The notes under the pieces: generated by a model
Seen by the model: only the letters and a program-made list of their open reading frames with translations
Told to the model about the DNA's origin: nothing
Databases searched by the model: none
Program-made: the position numbers and the translations under genes
Assembly: GCA_004292855.1 (NCBI GenBank)
Contig: RDXN01000078.1
Location: 1 to 45,100, forward strand
Reading direction: 5' to 3'
Source of the DNA: Cytophagales bacterium
GTDB lineage: Bacteria > Bacteroidota > Bacteroidia > Cytophagales > Spirosomataceae
DNA length: 45,100 nucleotides
In this document: positions 1 through 9,418 of the stretch, piece after piece
Layout: each line of letters begins with the position of its first letter
How positions within the stretch are numbered: the stretch's first letter is position 1

Positions 1-61
1 CTTTCAAACCTTAGTAGATGGATACAGGATGTCAAAGAACGAGTACTTAAAAACAAACCCC

Positions 62-116
62 CAGACTTGTGGGTAAACCTCACCTGTTTTAGGAGGGGGC
101 TGGGGGGTGGTAAATC
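62..116. repeat. Half copy of the G/C-run palindromic element
   Basis: The run TAGGAGGGGGCTGGGGGGTGG near 94-113 resembles the right half of the palindromic elements found complete at 11328-11420, 21603-21694 and 33373-33505. No left arm of the same quality is visible, so this is a partial or decayed copy. It lies upstream of the first large secreted-protein gene. The rest of 1-241 holds no gene I can support. Confidence 0.45.
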
Positions 117-154
117 TATCAACTGGTAGGTAAAAAATAGGCTACTAACCTTCG

Positions 155-186
155 TGAAACAATAGTACATAAAATGAAACAATAGT
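155..186 (+). promoter_or_regulatory. 12-bp direct repeat upstream of first surface gene
   Basis: TGAAACAATAGT occurs at 155-166 and again at 175-186, a period of 20 bp (about two helical turns), 56 bp before the ATG at 242. Such spacing suits a dimeric regulator binding one face of the DNA, but the role is only inferred. A clear TAnnTTTG box is not visible between the repeat and the start. Confidence 0.3.
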
Positions 187-241
187 GCTAAAGTCGAGCA
201 TGAACAATTGGTCAGATTTGCGGCAGGTAACCCCATCACAC

Positions 242-3200
242 ATGCAAAATCTATCGCTACTTCATCGTTTCTGCGGGCTGACATGCTGCCTTTTCTTTTT
301 TCTCACGGCCCTGACACCCGCCCTCGCCCAAACCATCCGGTATGTGAAACCTACGGCTACCGGCACCGGCACGGGCACGAGCTGGGCCAACGCCAGCGGT
401 GATCTACAGGCCATGATTAACGCCAGTGCCGTGAACGATCAGGTCTGGGTGGCATCGGGCACCTATCGGCCTGCCAACGTCCGCACGGCCAGCTTTACCA
501 TAAAAACAGGCGTGGCTGTTTACGGTAACTTTTGGGGTGGCGAGACGGCCCTAACCCAACGCGCACCCATCACCTATGCCTTCCCTAGTAACAGTATCTT
601 ATCGGGCGATATTGGTGTTTCGGGCAACGTAACCGACAACAGTTACCACGTGGTCCTATTCAGTCAGGCCGGGAACAACACCCGGCTGGATGGGTTCGTG
701 ATTACCCAGGGCAATGCCAATGGGGGGGGCGATAACGATTACGGAGCCGGAATCTTCAACCGGGGTACCGGCACCGGGGCTGCTGGCACGGGAAGCAGCA
801 ATCCGGGCATCGCCAACTGCCAGATCACCAACAACAGGTCGGCATTTAGCGGGGCGGGTATCTACAACGGCGGGCGGTTCGGGGGTAATGCCAGCCCATC
901 CGTCCAGAATTGCGTGTTCACCTACAACAGCACGCAATACGGCGGTGCGCTTTTCAACGACGGCCTGGGATCGCTGGGGTCGGCATCGCCCATCCTGACT
1001 AACTGTATGTTCTGGAACAACACGGCGAGTCAGCGCGGAGGAGCCATGTATAACGATGGCGCGGGGGGCGGGCAATCGTTTCCGTTGCTTCGGTCGTGTA
1101 CGCTGGCAGGCAACACGGCCACCAACGGCGGGGCTGAGGTATTCAACAGTGGCACGGGGGCGGTTCTTTACCTCCAGAATAGTGTTCTTTGGAACCCTGC
1201 CACCGACGCCGTGCCGAGTTCGCATACTGTAGCGGCTTTGTACTCGCTGTTCAGCCCGAACATCACCACCCACAGCGGCCCCGGTCAGGGGGCGTATACC
1301 GGAACGGGTATCATAAAACCAGCCATCTCGCCCTTCGCGAATTTGGCCGGTGGCAACCTGCAACTCGGCTGTAATTCGCCCGGAACAAACGCGGGCGATC
1401 CGGGCATTACCAACACCAACATGCCCGGCCTCGAACTAAACGGCAACGCCCGCGTGGAGGCAGGTCGGGTCGATATGGGGGCGTTCGAGTATCAATCGGT
1501 TTTCCTGGCACAGATTAACGGGGGCAGTATTGGAGGCCCGGCTTTGGTGCCTGCCCCGCAGGAAGTGCCCAACACGCTGACGAGTCAAACGAATGCCTCG
1601 GCAAATGCCACCCCGTTTACCATTCGCTGGCAACAAAGCGACAATAACGGGAGTTCGTGGACGGACATTCCCAACGCAAATGCGCAGTCTATTGCGTTGC
1701 CCACGCTCTCTACGGATGGTTTATCGGCCAAAAACTACCAGTTCCGGCGCATCATCACCAACCTCTGTAGCGTGACGGCCACCACCCCAACCCTCGCGGT
1801 GCGGGCCATCCGTACCGACGGGATTATCCGGGGGCGGGTGGTGAGTGGCGATGGCGTTACGCCCGTCGCCAACGTGACGATCACCGCCGTTCGGAACACC
1901 ACCGGGTTGGCGGGTAGCCCCGGCAGCATGACCTATACGGGCGTGACGGACAGCAACGGCGATTACACCATCGGCAACGTGTATTATGGGTTTCCGCAGG
2001 AAACGATTCCGGCAGCGATTTCGGCCTCGGCCTTTACGCTGACACCCCGGTTCGGCAACCACGTGTTCAGCCCCGCGAGCCTAAGCTTCGTGATGAACCA
2101 GTTCAACAACCCCAGCACCGGGCGCAATTTCACGGACCTCACCACCTTCGGCATTAGCGGGAGCATCAGCCAGTCCTGCCCCGACTGTATTACGGGTTTT
2201 TCGGGCCAAACGCCCCTGATTGGGGTTGTCTCCTGCCCCATCGACACCGTACAGATACGGGCCGATGGAATCGGGTTTACGCGGGTCACGCAAACCGGCC
2301 TCCTGAATGGTAATTATGGGCAATATGCGTTGGTCGTTAACAACCCCGGTACCTATACGCTCACGGCGAGTTACCGGAATCTGAGCTTCACACCATCGCC
2401 CCTGGTGTTGAATGTCAATACCGACGTGTATAACCTGGCGTTCAGCAGTCCTACCTCGCGCACGCTCACGGGCCGGCTCATGGCGGGATGCAACGAACCC
2501 ATCGGGCAGGCCATACTTGAGTTTAGCGACGTGCTGCCAAACGGGCGACCCTCGTGCTTCCGCAAACAGGTAACAACCAACGCGTCAGGCTTTTACACGA
2601 TTACGCTCCCCGCCCGCCGGTATGTGGTGAGTGTGGTAAGTTTCACGCCCACAGGCACCAACCCGGTTAATGCCGCCGACGTACTGGCCTTTTTTACGAA
2701 TATGCCAGCCGCTCAGCGCACCACCGATCTTACGAGTATAACCACCACCGCGCAACTCAATCTCGTTTATCAGCGACCGCCCACGCTCGTCATTCAGGGC
2801 CTGAGTTCGCCTGCCTGTACCACGGCCTACGCGCTCATGACCCAAAACACGCCCGTTTCGCTGTCGGTGGCAGTGTTTCAGGGACCAGCCAACTTCGGGT
2901 GCGCCGTCACGAGCGGCACGGTGCTGGTCGCGACCGATGTGACCGGAACAAGCCAAAATCGTAGCCTGAGCATCGTAAACGGCGTGAGCAGTTTCACGAT
3001 GTTGCCCGGAACCCCCAATATTCTCGGCCAGTTTTACCGGACCATCAACGTGCAGTTTACGGATGCCTACGGCCAATCGGCTACGGACCTCAACCGCAAT
3101 GTGGTCGTGACGGGGGTTCGGTCGGGTACCTCGACCTTTGAGACGGTCTCGCCCGAAATTCCGCTGCTCGTGTTGCACGACCCACCGGGCGATAATAGTT

Positions 3201-5770
3201 TCAGTTTCTGGTCGCAAAGCACCACGCAGGAGCGGGCCATGCGGTTTTTTGCAGGCAAAAGTGCCACCACCGAGGTTTGGGGCGAGGTAAAACTCGGCAC
3301 CAAGTTTCAATCGGGTATTGGCCTAACGGTCGAAACCGAGGTTTGGGGAACCCTCTCGGCGGGGGTGTCGGTGGGGGCGCGGAACAGTTCGAGCAACGAA
3401 AAAATCGTTACTGTTTCTACCGAAAGCTCCATTGCCACGTCGAGCGCACCGGGTGTGGTGGGCGACGATGGCGACGTGTTTATGGGCGGAGCCATGAACA
3501 TTCGCTATGCCATTTCGACCGTTATCGGCTTTAACCCCACCAGTTGCTCGGTCGGATCGTCGCAGCAACTCATCATGGTGCCGCTCGACGTGCGAACGCA
3601 GTATTACTACACGGCGGGCACGATTCGTAGCGCGGTGATTCCGAACCTCAAAACCCTGCGCGATTTGGCTACCGATCCCGTTCAGCGCAACCGGTTTGCC
3701 AATCAGGTGCGGGTTTGGGAGCAGGTGCTGGCCAACAATGAGGCCAACAAAGCAGCAGCTCAGTTTGTAATTAACAAGACGTTTGGGGGCAACGTGGTGG
3801 TTAGTGAGACATCGACCCGCTCGGTGTCGCGGGCCAACACGATTGAGTTTGGCCTGGAGATCGACAACAACGTGGCCGCAGCCCTGGGCTTTGAAACGGC
3901 AGGAACGGGCGCGAGTGGGGGCGTTTCGGTCAATTTTAAAGTCGAAACCGGCGACAGCGAGGTCAACACCGATATTCGTACCACCACCACCGGCTACACG
4001 CTCATGGACGACGATGCCAACGACCGCATATCGGTCGATGTGCTGACCGACCCGGTCTATGGTACGCCCGTGTTTCGAACACTCGGTGGCGAAACGAGTT
4101 GCCCGCCCGAACCCGAAACCGTCCCCCGCGACGATGTGCAGTTCAGCGCACCCGTAACCGTGCAGAGCAACGTACCGGCCAACACAGAGGCTCAGTTTAC
4201 GCTCCGCATGGGCAACATCAGCCAGGTCAGCACCGACAACAACCGGACGTTTCGGCTCTCGTTTGAGGCCGGTAGTAACCCCGATGGTGCGCTGATTTCG
4301 GTGAACGGAAGCCCCTACATTTCGCCATTGCAGTACACCCTAATTCGGCTTGCGCCCGAAACGCAGGTGACGGTTCGGGTGGCTAAAAGCGCGGCTTCGA
4401 CGGTGTTTGCCTACGAAAATCTCCAGTTTAAGCTAACCGATGCCTGCGGGGGGGATTTGGAGAAAACGGTGTCGCTGTCGGTATTTTTCCAGAGTCCGTG
4501 CAGCGCGGTGTCGCTCGTGACGCCCGAACCGGGCTGGATCACAACCCTCGCCGACAATAATCAACTGCCCGTTCAGATTGGCGGCTACACCTGGGCAAAC
4601 GTGGGCAACGTAGCCCTCGAATACTCCCCGGCGGGCAGCAGTAGCTGGTTCACTGCGGTCAACATACCACAAAATCAGCTTGCCAACAGCGCGAACGGAA
4701 CCCTCACGACCTGGACCAACAGCGGCCTTGCCGATGGCGACTACACCCTCCGGCTCAAACTGACCTGCCCGCTCGGCAACGGGGCCACCGGCACCGTTTA
4801 CTCGGCCCGCGTGCCGGGCCGCATCGACCGAACGCGCCCTGCTCTGTTCGGAACGCCCCAACCGGCCAACGACGTGTTTGTGCTGGGTAGCTCCATCGGG
4901 GCCACCTACGACGAACCCCTCGACTGCGCCCGAACCCGCACCGGCAGTACCTCGGCCACCGTTGCGCGGGTCTCGAACGGGCAAACCGTCCCGGTCTCCA
5001 TCGGGTGTGCCAACAACCAGATTATTTTGGTGCCAACAGTGAGTTTGAGTGCCTTGACGGGGGAAATCGTCAGCGTGACGCTCGCGGGCGTGGCCGATTT
5101 AGCGGGCAACCTCCGCACCACACCCGACGTGTGGCGGTTCCAGATCGGCAGTTCCACAGCGGCAACGGGCAACGACGTGGTGTCGCTGGCTCTGAGCGGA
5201 AGCCCCCTCGCCGAAGATGGGGCAGGCATGGCGCGGGTCGTTTTCTCGGTGCCACAGTCTGTTGCCTACAATCGGTTTATCAACTTCGGCGTGGCCGGAA
5301 TCGCCACGTTCCCAACCGATTACACCATTAGCTATGCCAGTTCGGTGGCGCAACCGCTCTCGGCCACCCTCGACGGGGCCGGGGGCAGCATCATGATTCC
5401 ATCGGGCGCGACCTCGGCCACGCTCCTCATCGACCCTACGCCCGACAGCCGTTTCGAGTCCGACGAAACCGTGATTATTACCCTATTATCGGGTGGCAAT
5501 TACCGCGTAGGTAGTCCCGCTTCCGTAACCGCCCTGATCCTGAACGATGATCCTGTAAGCAACATTATCACGAGCATCCGCACGGGTAATTGGGAAGACG
5601 CGAACACCTGGGATTTGGCTCGCGTGCCGGTCGCTACGGACGATGTAGTTCTCGACCCCAATCATACGGTATCGCTCACGGGTATCGGGAACGCCAAAAA
5701 AATCATCAAGCGCAGCAATTCCCGGCTCCGGCTCCAGGCCACGAGTACAAGGTTGCGGCTGGGGTTTTGA
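242..5770 (+). CDS. Giant secreted beta-helix/Calx-beta surface protein
   Basis: Encodes about 1842 residues when started at the ATG at 242, which directly precedes a signal peptide (MQNLSLLHRF, hydrophobic core, cleavage near ALA-QT). A GTG at 185 would add 19 residues that do not look like a signal. Residues 30-420 form a parallel beta-helix rich in Asn/Gly/Ala turns and closing with VDMGAFEYQ, the typical end of choice-of-anchor Q domains. Two carboxypeptidase-regulatory-like domains follow (around 525-590 and 740-800). Next comes a long region (around 960-1420) that I cannot assign, with the motifs HDPPGD and TSCPPEPET. A Calx-beta-like domain lies around 1640-1770. The end (around 1780-1842) is a GNW...W...P...D.V module shared with the phosphatase at 24138-25910. 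It is presumably an exported surface or adhesion protein; its substrate and anchor are unknown. Confidence 0.85.
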   Translation: MQNLSLLHRFCGLTCCLFFFLTALTPALAQTIRYVKPTATGTGTGTSWANASGDLQAMINASAVNDQVWVASGTYRPANVRTASFTIKTGVAVYGNFWGGETALTQRAPITYAFPSNSILSGDIGVSGNVTDNSYHVVLFSQAGNNTRLDGFVITQGNANGGGDNDYGAGIFNRGTGTGAAGTGSSNPGIANCQITNNRSAFSGAGIYNGGRFGGNASPSVQNCVFTYNSTQYGGALFNDGLGSLGSASPILTNCMFWNNTASQRGGAMYNDGAGGGQSFPLLRSCTLAGNTATNGGAEVFNSGTGAVLYLQNSVLWNPATDAVPSSHTVAALYSLFSPNITTHSGPGQGAYTGTGIIKPAISPFANLAGGNLQLGCNSPGTNAGDPGITNTNMPGLELNGNARVEAGRVDMGAFEYQSVFLAQINGGSIGGPALVPAPQEVPNTLTSQTNASANATPFTIRWQQSDNNGSSWTDIPNANAQSIALPTLSTDGLSAKNYQFRRIITNLCSVTATTPTLAVRAIRTDGIIRGRVVSGDGVTPVANVTITAVRNTTGLAGSPGSMTYTGVTDSNGDYTIGNVYYGFPQETIPAAISASAFTLTPRFGNHVFSPASLSFVMNQFNNPSTGRNFTDLTTFGISGSISQSCPDCITGFSGQTPLIGVVSCPIDTVQIRADGIGFTRVTQTGLLNGNYGQYALVVNNPGTYTLTASYRNLSFTPSPLVLNVNTDVYNLAFSSPTSRTLTGRLMAGCNEPIGQAILEFSDVLPNGRPSCFRKQVTTNASGFYTITLPARRYVVSVVSFTPTGTNPVNAADVLAFFTNMPAAQRTTDLTSITTTAQLNLVYQRPPTLVIQGLSSPACTTAYALMTQNTPVSLSVAVFQGPANFGCAVTSGTVLVATDVTGTSQNRSLSIVNGVSSFTMLPGTPNILGQFYRTINVQFTDAYGQSATDLNRNVVVTGVRSGTSTFETVSPEIPLLVLHDPPGDNSFSFWSQSTTQERAMRFFAGKSATTEVWGEVKLGTKFQSGIGLTVETEVWGTLSAGVSVGARNSSSNEKIVTVSTESSIATSSAPGVVGDDGDVFMGGAMNIRYAISTVIGFNPTSCSVGSSQQLIMVPLDVRTQYYYTAGTIRSAVIPNLKTLRDLATDPVQRNRFANQVRVWEQVLANNEANKAAAQFVINKTFGGNVVVSETSTRSVSRANTIEFGLEIDNNVAAALGFETAGTGASGGVSVNFKVETGDSEVNTDIRTTTTGYTLMDDDANDRISVDVLTDPVYGTPVFRTLGGETSCPPEPETVPRDDVQFSAPVTVQSNVPANTEAQFTLRMGNISQVSTDNNRTFRLSFEAGSNPDGALISVNGSPYISPLQYTLIRLAPETQVTVRVAKSAASTVFAYENLQFKLTDACGGDLEKTVSLSVFFQSPCSAVSLVTPEPGWITTLADNNQLPVQIGGYTWANVGNVALEYSPAGSSSWFTAVNIPQNQLANSANGTLTTWTNSGLADGDYTLRLKLTCPLGNGATGTVYSARVPGRIDRTRPALFGTPQPANDVFVLGSSIGATYDEPLDCARTRTGSTSATVARVSNGQTVPVSIGCANNQIILVPTVSLSALTGEIVSVTLAGVADLAGNLRTTPDVWRFQIGSSTAATGNDVVSLALSGSPLAEDGAGMARVVFSVPQSVAYNRFINFGVAGIATFPTDYTISYASSVAQPLSATLDGAGGSIMIPSGATSATLLIDPTPDSRFESDETVIITLLSGGNYRVGSPASVTALILNDDPVSNIITSIRTGNWEDANTWDLARVPVATDDVVLDPNHTVSLTGIGNAKKIIKRSNSRLRLQATSTRLRLGF

Positions 5771-5779
5771 TGAGTTGAC

Positions 5780-5972
5780 GTTGTGCGTAGTGTTCCGAAG
5801 GGGCACTGCGTACTGTTTATGAACGGTCGTTTGCAACGACCAGCCGCAAGGCTAACAACGTTCATTAGCGGTCAAGTCTGATTAGCCTGTCATAGTTAGC
5901 CTTACGGCTTGGCCGTTGCAAACGGCCAGTCATAAACAGTACGCAGTGCCCCTTCGGAACACTACGCACAAC
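5780..5972. repeat. Long inverted repeat between two beta-helix genes
   Basis: Arms at 5780-5856 and 5895-5972 (77 and 78 bp) are nearly perfect reverse complements around a 38-bp centre. Each arm carries its own smaller hairpin (GGTCGT...ACGACC and GGCCGT...ACGGCC). The left arm begins 9 bp after the stop of the first gene and the right arm ends 7 bp before the next ATG, so the element fills the whole gap. No TAnnTTTG box is visible inside it. The downstream gene is therefore probably read through from upstream, or is started by a promoter I do not recognise. It may be a REP- or MITE-like element. Confidence 0.85.
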
Positions 5973-5979
5973 ATCACCA

Positions 5980-8640
5980 ATGCAACCCCATCAAACCCTT
6001 ACAACCATGCCTCATCGTCTTCTCTTGTTTGCACTATTTCTCTGTTCGATAACCACCGCAACGTTAGCACAAACCCGCTTTGTTTCGACCACCGGCACCA
6101 ACACCAATCCAGCCAGCGCGACGAGTTGGGCCACCAGCACCACCAATTTGCAGGGGGCCATCAACGCCAGCGCATCGGGCGATGAAGTTTGGGTGGCCGC
6201 CGGAGTCTATAAACCCACCAGTACAACCAGTCGTTCGGCTAATTTTACGCTCAACAGCAACGTGGCTATTTACGGCGGTTTTGTCGGCTCCGAAACGGCA
6301 CTAAGTGGCCGACCCGCTCTGAATCCCGTTACCGGCCAACCGTCCAGCAGCACGCTGTCGGGCGAGATAGGCGACCCGGCCAGCACCACCGACAACACGA
6401 TTCACGTGGTCATCACCGACAACGCGCCCGTTCTGGACGGGTTTGTGATCACGGGCGCACGCGCCGAAGGGCCGGGGCCGGTCGAGGGATTTGGCGGGGG
6501 GATATTTGCGTTGGGCACCCCCCAAATTCGGAACTGCCTGTTTACGGGCAATTACTCCTTTAACAACGGAGCCGGGGTGTACGTCTCATCAGGAACACCC
6601 TCGTTCACGGACTGCGTGTTTCGCAGCAACAACGCCCGACGATGGGGCGGAGGCATTAGTAACCAAGCGGGGGGCATCGTCGTCAATCGGTGCTTGTTTG
6701 AGGATAATATCGGCATATTCGGGGGGGCGATAGACAATAGTGCAACGGCCACTCTTACCAATTGCGTTTTCAGGCAAAACCAGGCTCGTGAAAGCGGGGG
6801 AGCTATTGCCAATCGCACCTCAAACGTAACTATTACAAATTGTACGTTCCTGAGCAACACAGCTTTAGGTCAGGCATCAACCATACCCGCCGGGGGAGCA
6901 ATAGCCACGTCGGGTAATGCCGGACCGAACATCGTCACCATAAAAAACACCATTTTCTGGGATAACGGGGGCAACATCACCATCGCCAATTTCAACAACC
7001 CGTCGCTTACGACCACGTACTCGTTGTTCGAGTCATCTGTAACGGGTCTTGTGGGCAGCCCTACCAACTTCACCACAAACATGTCGCCCTTCACCGGCCC
7101 CGGCAGTTTCTCGTTGACTACCAGCTCACCGGCCATCGACGCGGGCGATCCTACCACCGTTCTCAGCCTGGTTGGCCCCACCGATGTAGCTGGAGGTTCC
7201 CGCCTGGGAGGGTGCCGGGTCGATATCGGGGCCTACGAGTTTCCAGCCCCACCGCTGCTACCCACCGGCTTCACCAGCAGCGTGGCTTCCGCGTCGGTGG
7301 TCTGTGCAGGAACAAGTATCTCCGTGCCAGTCAGTGTGAGCGGGAGTGGTCCTCGATCTTACCAGTGGTACAACGGCACGACGCCCGTTTCGAGCCAGAC
7401 CACAGCCACCCTGAGCCTCTCAGCCCTAACCACGGGCGATTCGGGCAGCTACTCGGTGGTCGTGACGGGGGCTTGCAACTCCGTTACCAGCACAGCCTTC
7501 AACCTGACGGTCAACGCGCCCTTAACGCTCACGGCCACCAACGGCGGGCAGCTCTCCTGCGCCAACCCCAGCCTGACCCTAACGGCGTCGGGTAATGGAA
7601 ATTACACGTTCTCGGCGGGGGCAACACCCGGCATCGGAGTCAATCAGGCCGTGGTGAGCCAACCCGGCACCTACACTGTTACCAACGATGCCGTGACGGG
7701 TTGCTCCAACACGGCATCGGTTGCCATTACAAACGACCCTGGGCGGCTGGTGGCTGGGTTAACGCCCAATTCGGCCACCGTTTGTGCCAATACCATTACG
7801 CTGAGCCTGACGGCGGCTGGCGGTTCGCCCACAGCAGGCAGTGTTCCTGGCCCCAACATTGTTACACCTAATCCGCCCGGCCCGGACATCATCACACCCG
7901 GCCCGCCCATGCCAATCTTGTACTACAACGCCCGTAGCAGCGACGGGCAAACGTTCCGTATTTATGCAGGAAATCCCCCCATCTCGTTCAATCTGACACC
8001 GGGTATGAACCTGATTTCTGTGACCGTTACCGACGGAGCAGGCTGTTCCGTAGTCGTTACGGCCTCCGTGACGGCCTCGGCGGGGTTTGTGGCCATTACG
8101 CAACAGCCCGCATCGGCCTCAACCGTTTGTAGTGGCACGAACGTAGCGATCCCGGTGGGTGTGTCGGGCGGTGGGGCGCAGTTTCAATGGTACAGGGATG
8201 GTGTCTCGCTCGGCAGTAGTCAACAGGGGACCACTCTGTCGTTGCCCGGTGTACAGGTCGCGCAGGCGGGCAACTACGCGCTCGGCATCACGGGTGGCTG
8301 CAACTCACTCACCAGCAACACGTTCGCACTGACGGTGAACCCCGCACCGGTGGTCACGCTCACGTTTCCCCTCGGCACAACGGTGGTGGGGCCGGGCACG
8401 GGCGTGGCCACCATCACGTTGCCCCCCGGCGGTAATCCGACTACGTTTCAGGCGGCAAGCGGGGTGTTCTACGAGTTCATGCAGATTCTTGACCGCATCA
8501 ATGGCTACGAAATCCGGCAGGTGGACCAGAATACCACCGGCATCTTTACCATCACCCGACCGGGGCCATTTTCGGTGACGGTTACGGGTGCAGGAGGATG
8601 CAAAACGACGGTGCAGGGAGTAGTGCCAGTTACGCCGTAG
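5980..8640 (+). CDS. Secreted beta-helix protein with shared C-terminal domain
   Basis: Encodes 886 residues. The start at 5980 is preferred over the Met at 6007 because the MQP opening matches the starts of the large secreted proteins at 28949 and 44658. A signal peptide ends near TLA-QT. Residues 32-420 form a choice-of-anchor Q type beta-helix ending in VDIGAYEFP, clearly related to the gene just upstream (same ...SWA....LQ.AINAS...DEVWVA.G.Y.P opening). Two Ig-like domains (around 440-520 and 710-790, each with a QWY core) flank a Cys-containing region. The last 95 residues belong to the family that ends in GC..TVQG, shared with the genes at 26811, 33512 and 40195. It is presumably cell-surface or extracellular. 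It converges on the LytTR gene with a 10-bp gap. Confidence 0.85.
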   Translation: MQPHQTLTTMPHRLLLFALFLCSITTATLAQTRFVSTTGTNTNPASATSWATSTTNLQGAINASASGDEVWVAAGVYKPTSTTSRSANFTLNSNVAIYGGFVGSETALSGRPALNPVTGQPSSSTLSGEIGDPASTTDNTIHVVITDNAPVLDGFVITGARAEGPGPVEGFGGGIFALGTPQIRNCLFTGNYSFNNGAGVYVSSGTPSFTDCVFRSNNARRWGGGISNQAGGIVVNRCLFEDNIGIFGGAIDNSATATLTNCVFRQNQARESGGAIANRTSNVTITNCTFLSNTALGQASTIPAGGAIATSGNAGPNIVTIKNTIFWDNGGNITIANFNNPSLTTTYSLFESSVTGLVGSPTNFTTNMSPFTGPGSFSLTTSSPAIDAGDPTTVLSLVGPTDVAGGSRLGGCRVDIGAYEFPAPPLLPTGFTSSVASASVVCAGTSISVPVSVSGSGPRSYQWYNGTTPVSSQTTATLSLSALTTGDSGSYSVVVTGACNSVTSTAFNLTVNAPLTLTATNGGQLSCANPSLTLTASGNGNYTFSAGATPGIGVNQAVVSQPGTYTVTNDAVTGCSNTASVAITNDPGRLVAGLTPNSATVCANTITLSLTAAGGSPTAGSVPGPNIVTPNPPGPDIITPGPPMPILYYNARSSDGQTFRIYAGNPPISFNLTPGMNLISVTVTDGAGCSVVVTASVTASAGFVAITQQPASASTVCSGTNVAIPVGVSGGGAQFQWYRDGVSLGSSQQGTTLSLPGVQVAQAGNYALGITGGCNSLTSNTFALTVNPAPVVTLTFPLGTTVVGPGTGVATITLPPGGNPTTFQAASGVFYEFMQILDRINGYEIRQVDQNTTGIFTITRPGPFSVTVTGAGGCKTTVQGVVPVTP

Positions 8641-8650
8641 ATGAATACCC

Positions 8651-9418
8651 TTACCCATTCAGCCAGTCCTTCAACTCATCGGCGCGGTCGCGGCTCACAA
8701 ACACGTCGTCGGGGGCGGGCGGGAGCAGGTCGAGCTTGAGCCGCCCGTTGAAATGCTTGTGGATGGTGCCAATACTGTCGATGCTCACGATGCACTGCCG
8801 ATTGGCCCGAAAAAATTGGCGCGGGTCGAGCTGGTCGGCGAGCTGGTCGAGGGTTTCGGGGATCGAAAACCACTTGGCGTCAGGGCACACGAGCCGGGTG
8901 ATCTTGTTTTCGGAATAAAAATAGGCCACATCCTCAGCCCGAATGGCTCGGTAGGTGTCGCGGTAGGTGATCAGAAACCGCTGACGGTAGGCCCGCCCTG
9001 CCCCACTCAGCGTTTGCCAAAAGTGGGCCAAATTGGGGGCCAATGGCGGAGCCGGGGCCTGCGCGGTTTGCCGGTTGAATTTGGCGAGGGCCGCCCGCAG
9101 CTCGTCGGACACGATGGGTTTAAGCAGGTAATCGAGCGAGTTGAGCTTGAAGGCCTGCACGGCGTATTCGTCGTAAGCCGTGGTGAAGATTATCGGGCAA
9201 CGCGGCTCCACCTGCCGGAAAGCCTCGAAACTCAAGCCGTCCGATAGTTGAATATCGCTCAAAATCAGGTCGGGATGGGGTTGGGTTTTCAGGTAAGCTA
9301 CCGTATCGGTCACGCTGTCGAGCGCAGGCAGGATGTGCAAGGCAGGGTCGATCTCGTGCAGGAGGTTAGTCAGTCGACGGGCGGCAGGTTGTTCGTCCTC
9401 AATCAACAAAACGGTCAT
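8651..9418 (-). CDS. LytTR-family response regulator
   Basis: Encodes 255 residues from the ATG at 9418 (MTVLLIEDEQ). An upstream in-frame Met at 9451 lies inside the kinase gene and adds non-homologous residues. The N-terminal receiver domain has the acidic pair ED, the phosphoacceptor Asp in LILSDIQLSD, a Thr in FTTAYDEYA and a Lys in LLKPI. The C-terminal LytTR DNA-binding domain spans about 145-253. Its start codon overlaps the stop of the LytS-type kinase gene by ATGA, which suggests translational coupling. It is the last gene of the efflux operon and probably controls it; a 22-bp-period direct repeat upstream of the operon (16421-16455) is a plausible target. Confidence 0.95.
   Translation of the reverse strand: MTVLLIEDEQPAARRLTNLLHEIDPALHILPALDSVTDTVAYLKTQPHPDLILSDIQLSDGLSFEAFRQVEPRCPIIFTTAYDEYAVQAFKLNSLDYLLKPIVSDELRAALAKFNRQTAQAPAPPLAPNLAHFWQTLSGAGRAYRQRFLITYRDTYRAIRAEDVAYFYSENKITRLVCPDAKWFSIPETLDQLADQLDPRQFFRANRQCIVSIDSIGTIHKHFNGRLKLDLLPPAPDDVFVSRDRADELKDWLNG

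Noticed and set aside
185-241. Upstream GTG start for the first gene
   Set aside because: The added 19 residues precede the signal peptide without similarity to it; the ATG at 242 gives the MQ start seen in the sister genes.
656-1363. Long antisense open frame within the first beta-helix gene (and many others like it across the window)
   Set aside because: It lies opposite a gene with clear domains and signal peptide; composition follows the high-GC coding strand, with no recognisable motif or start context.
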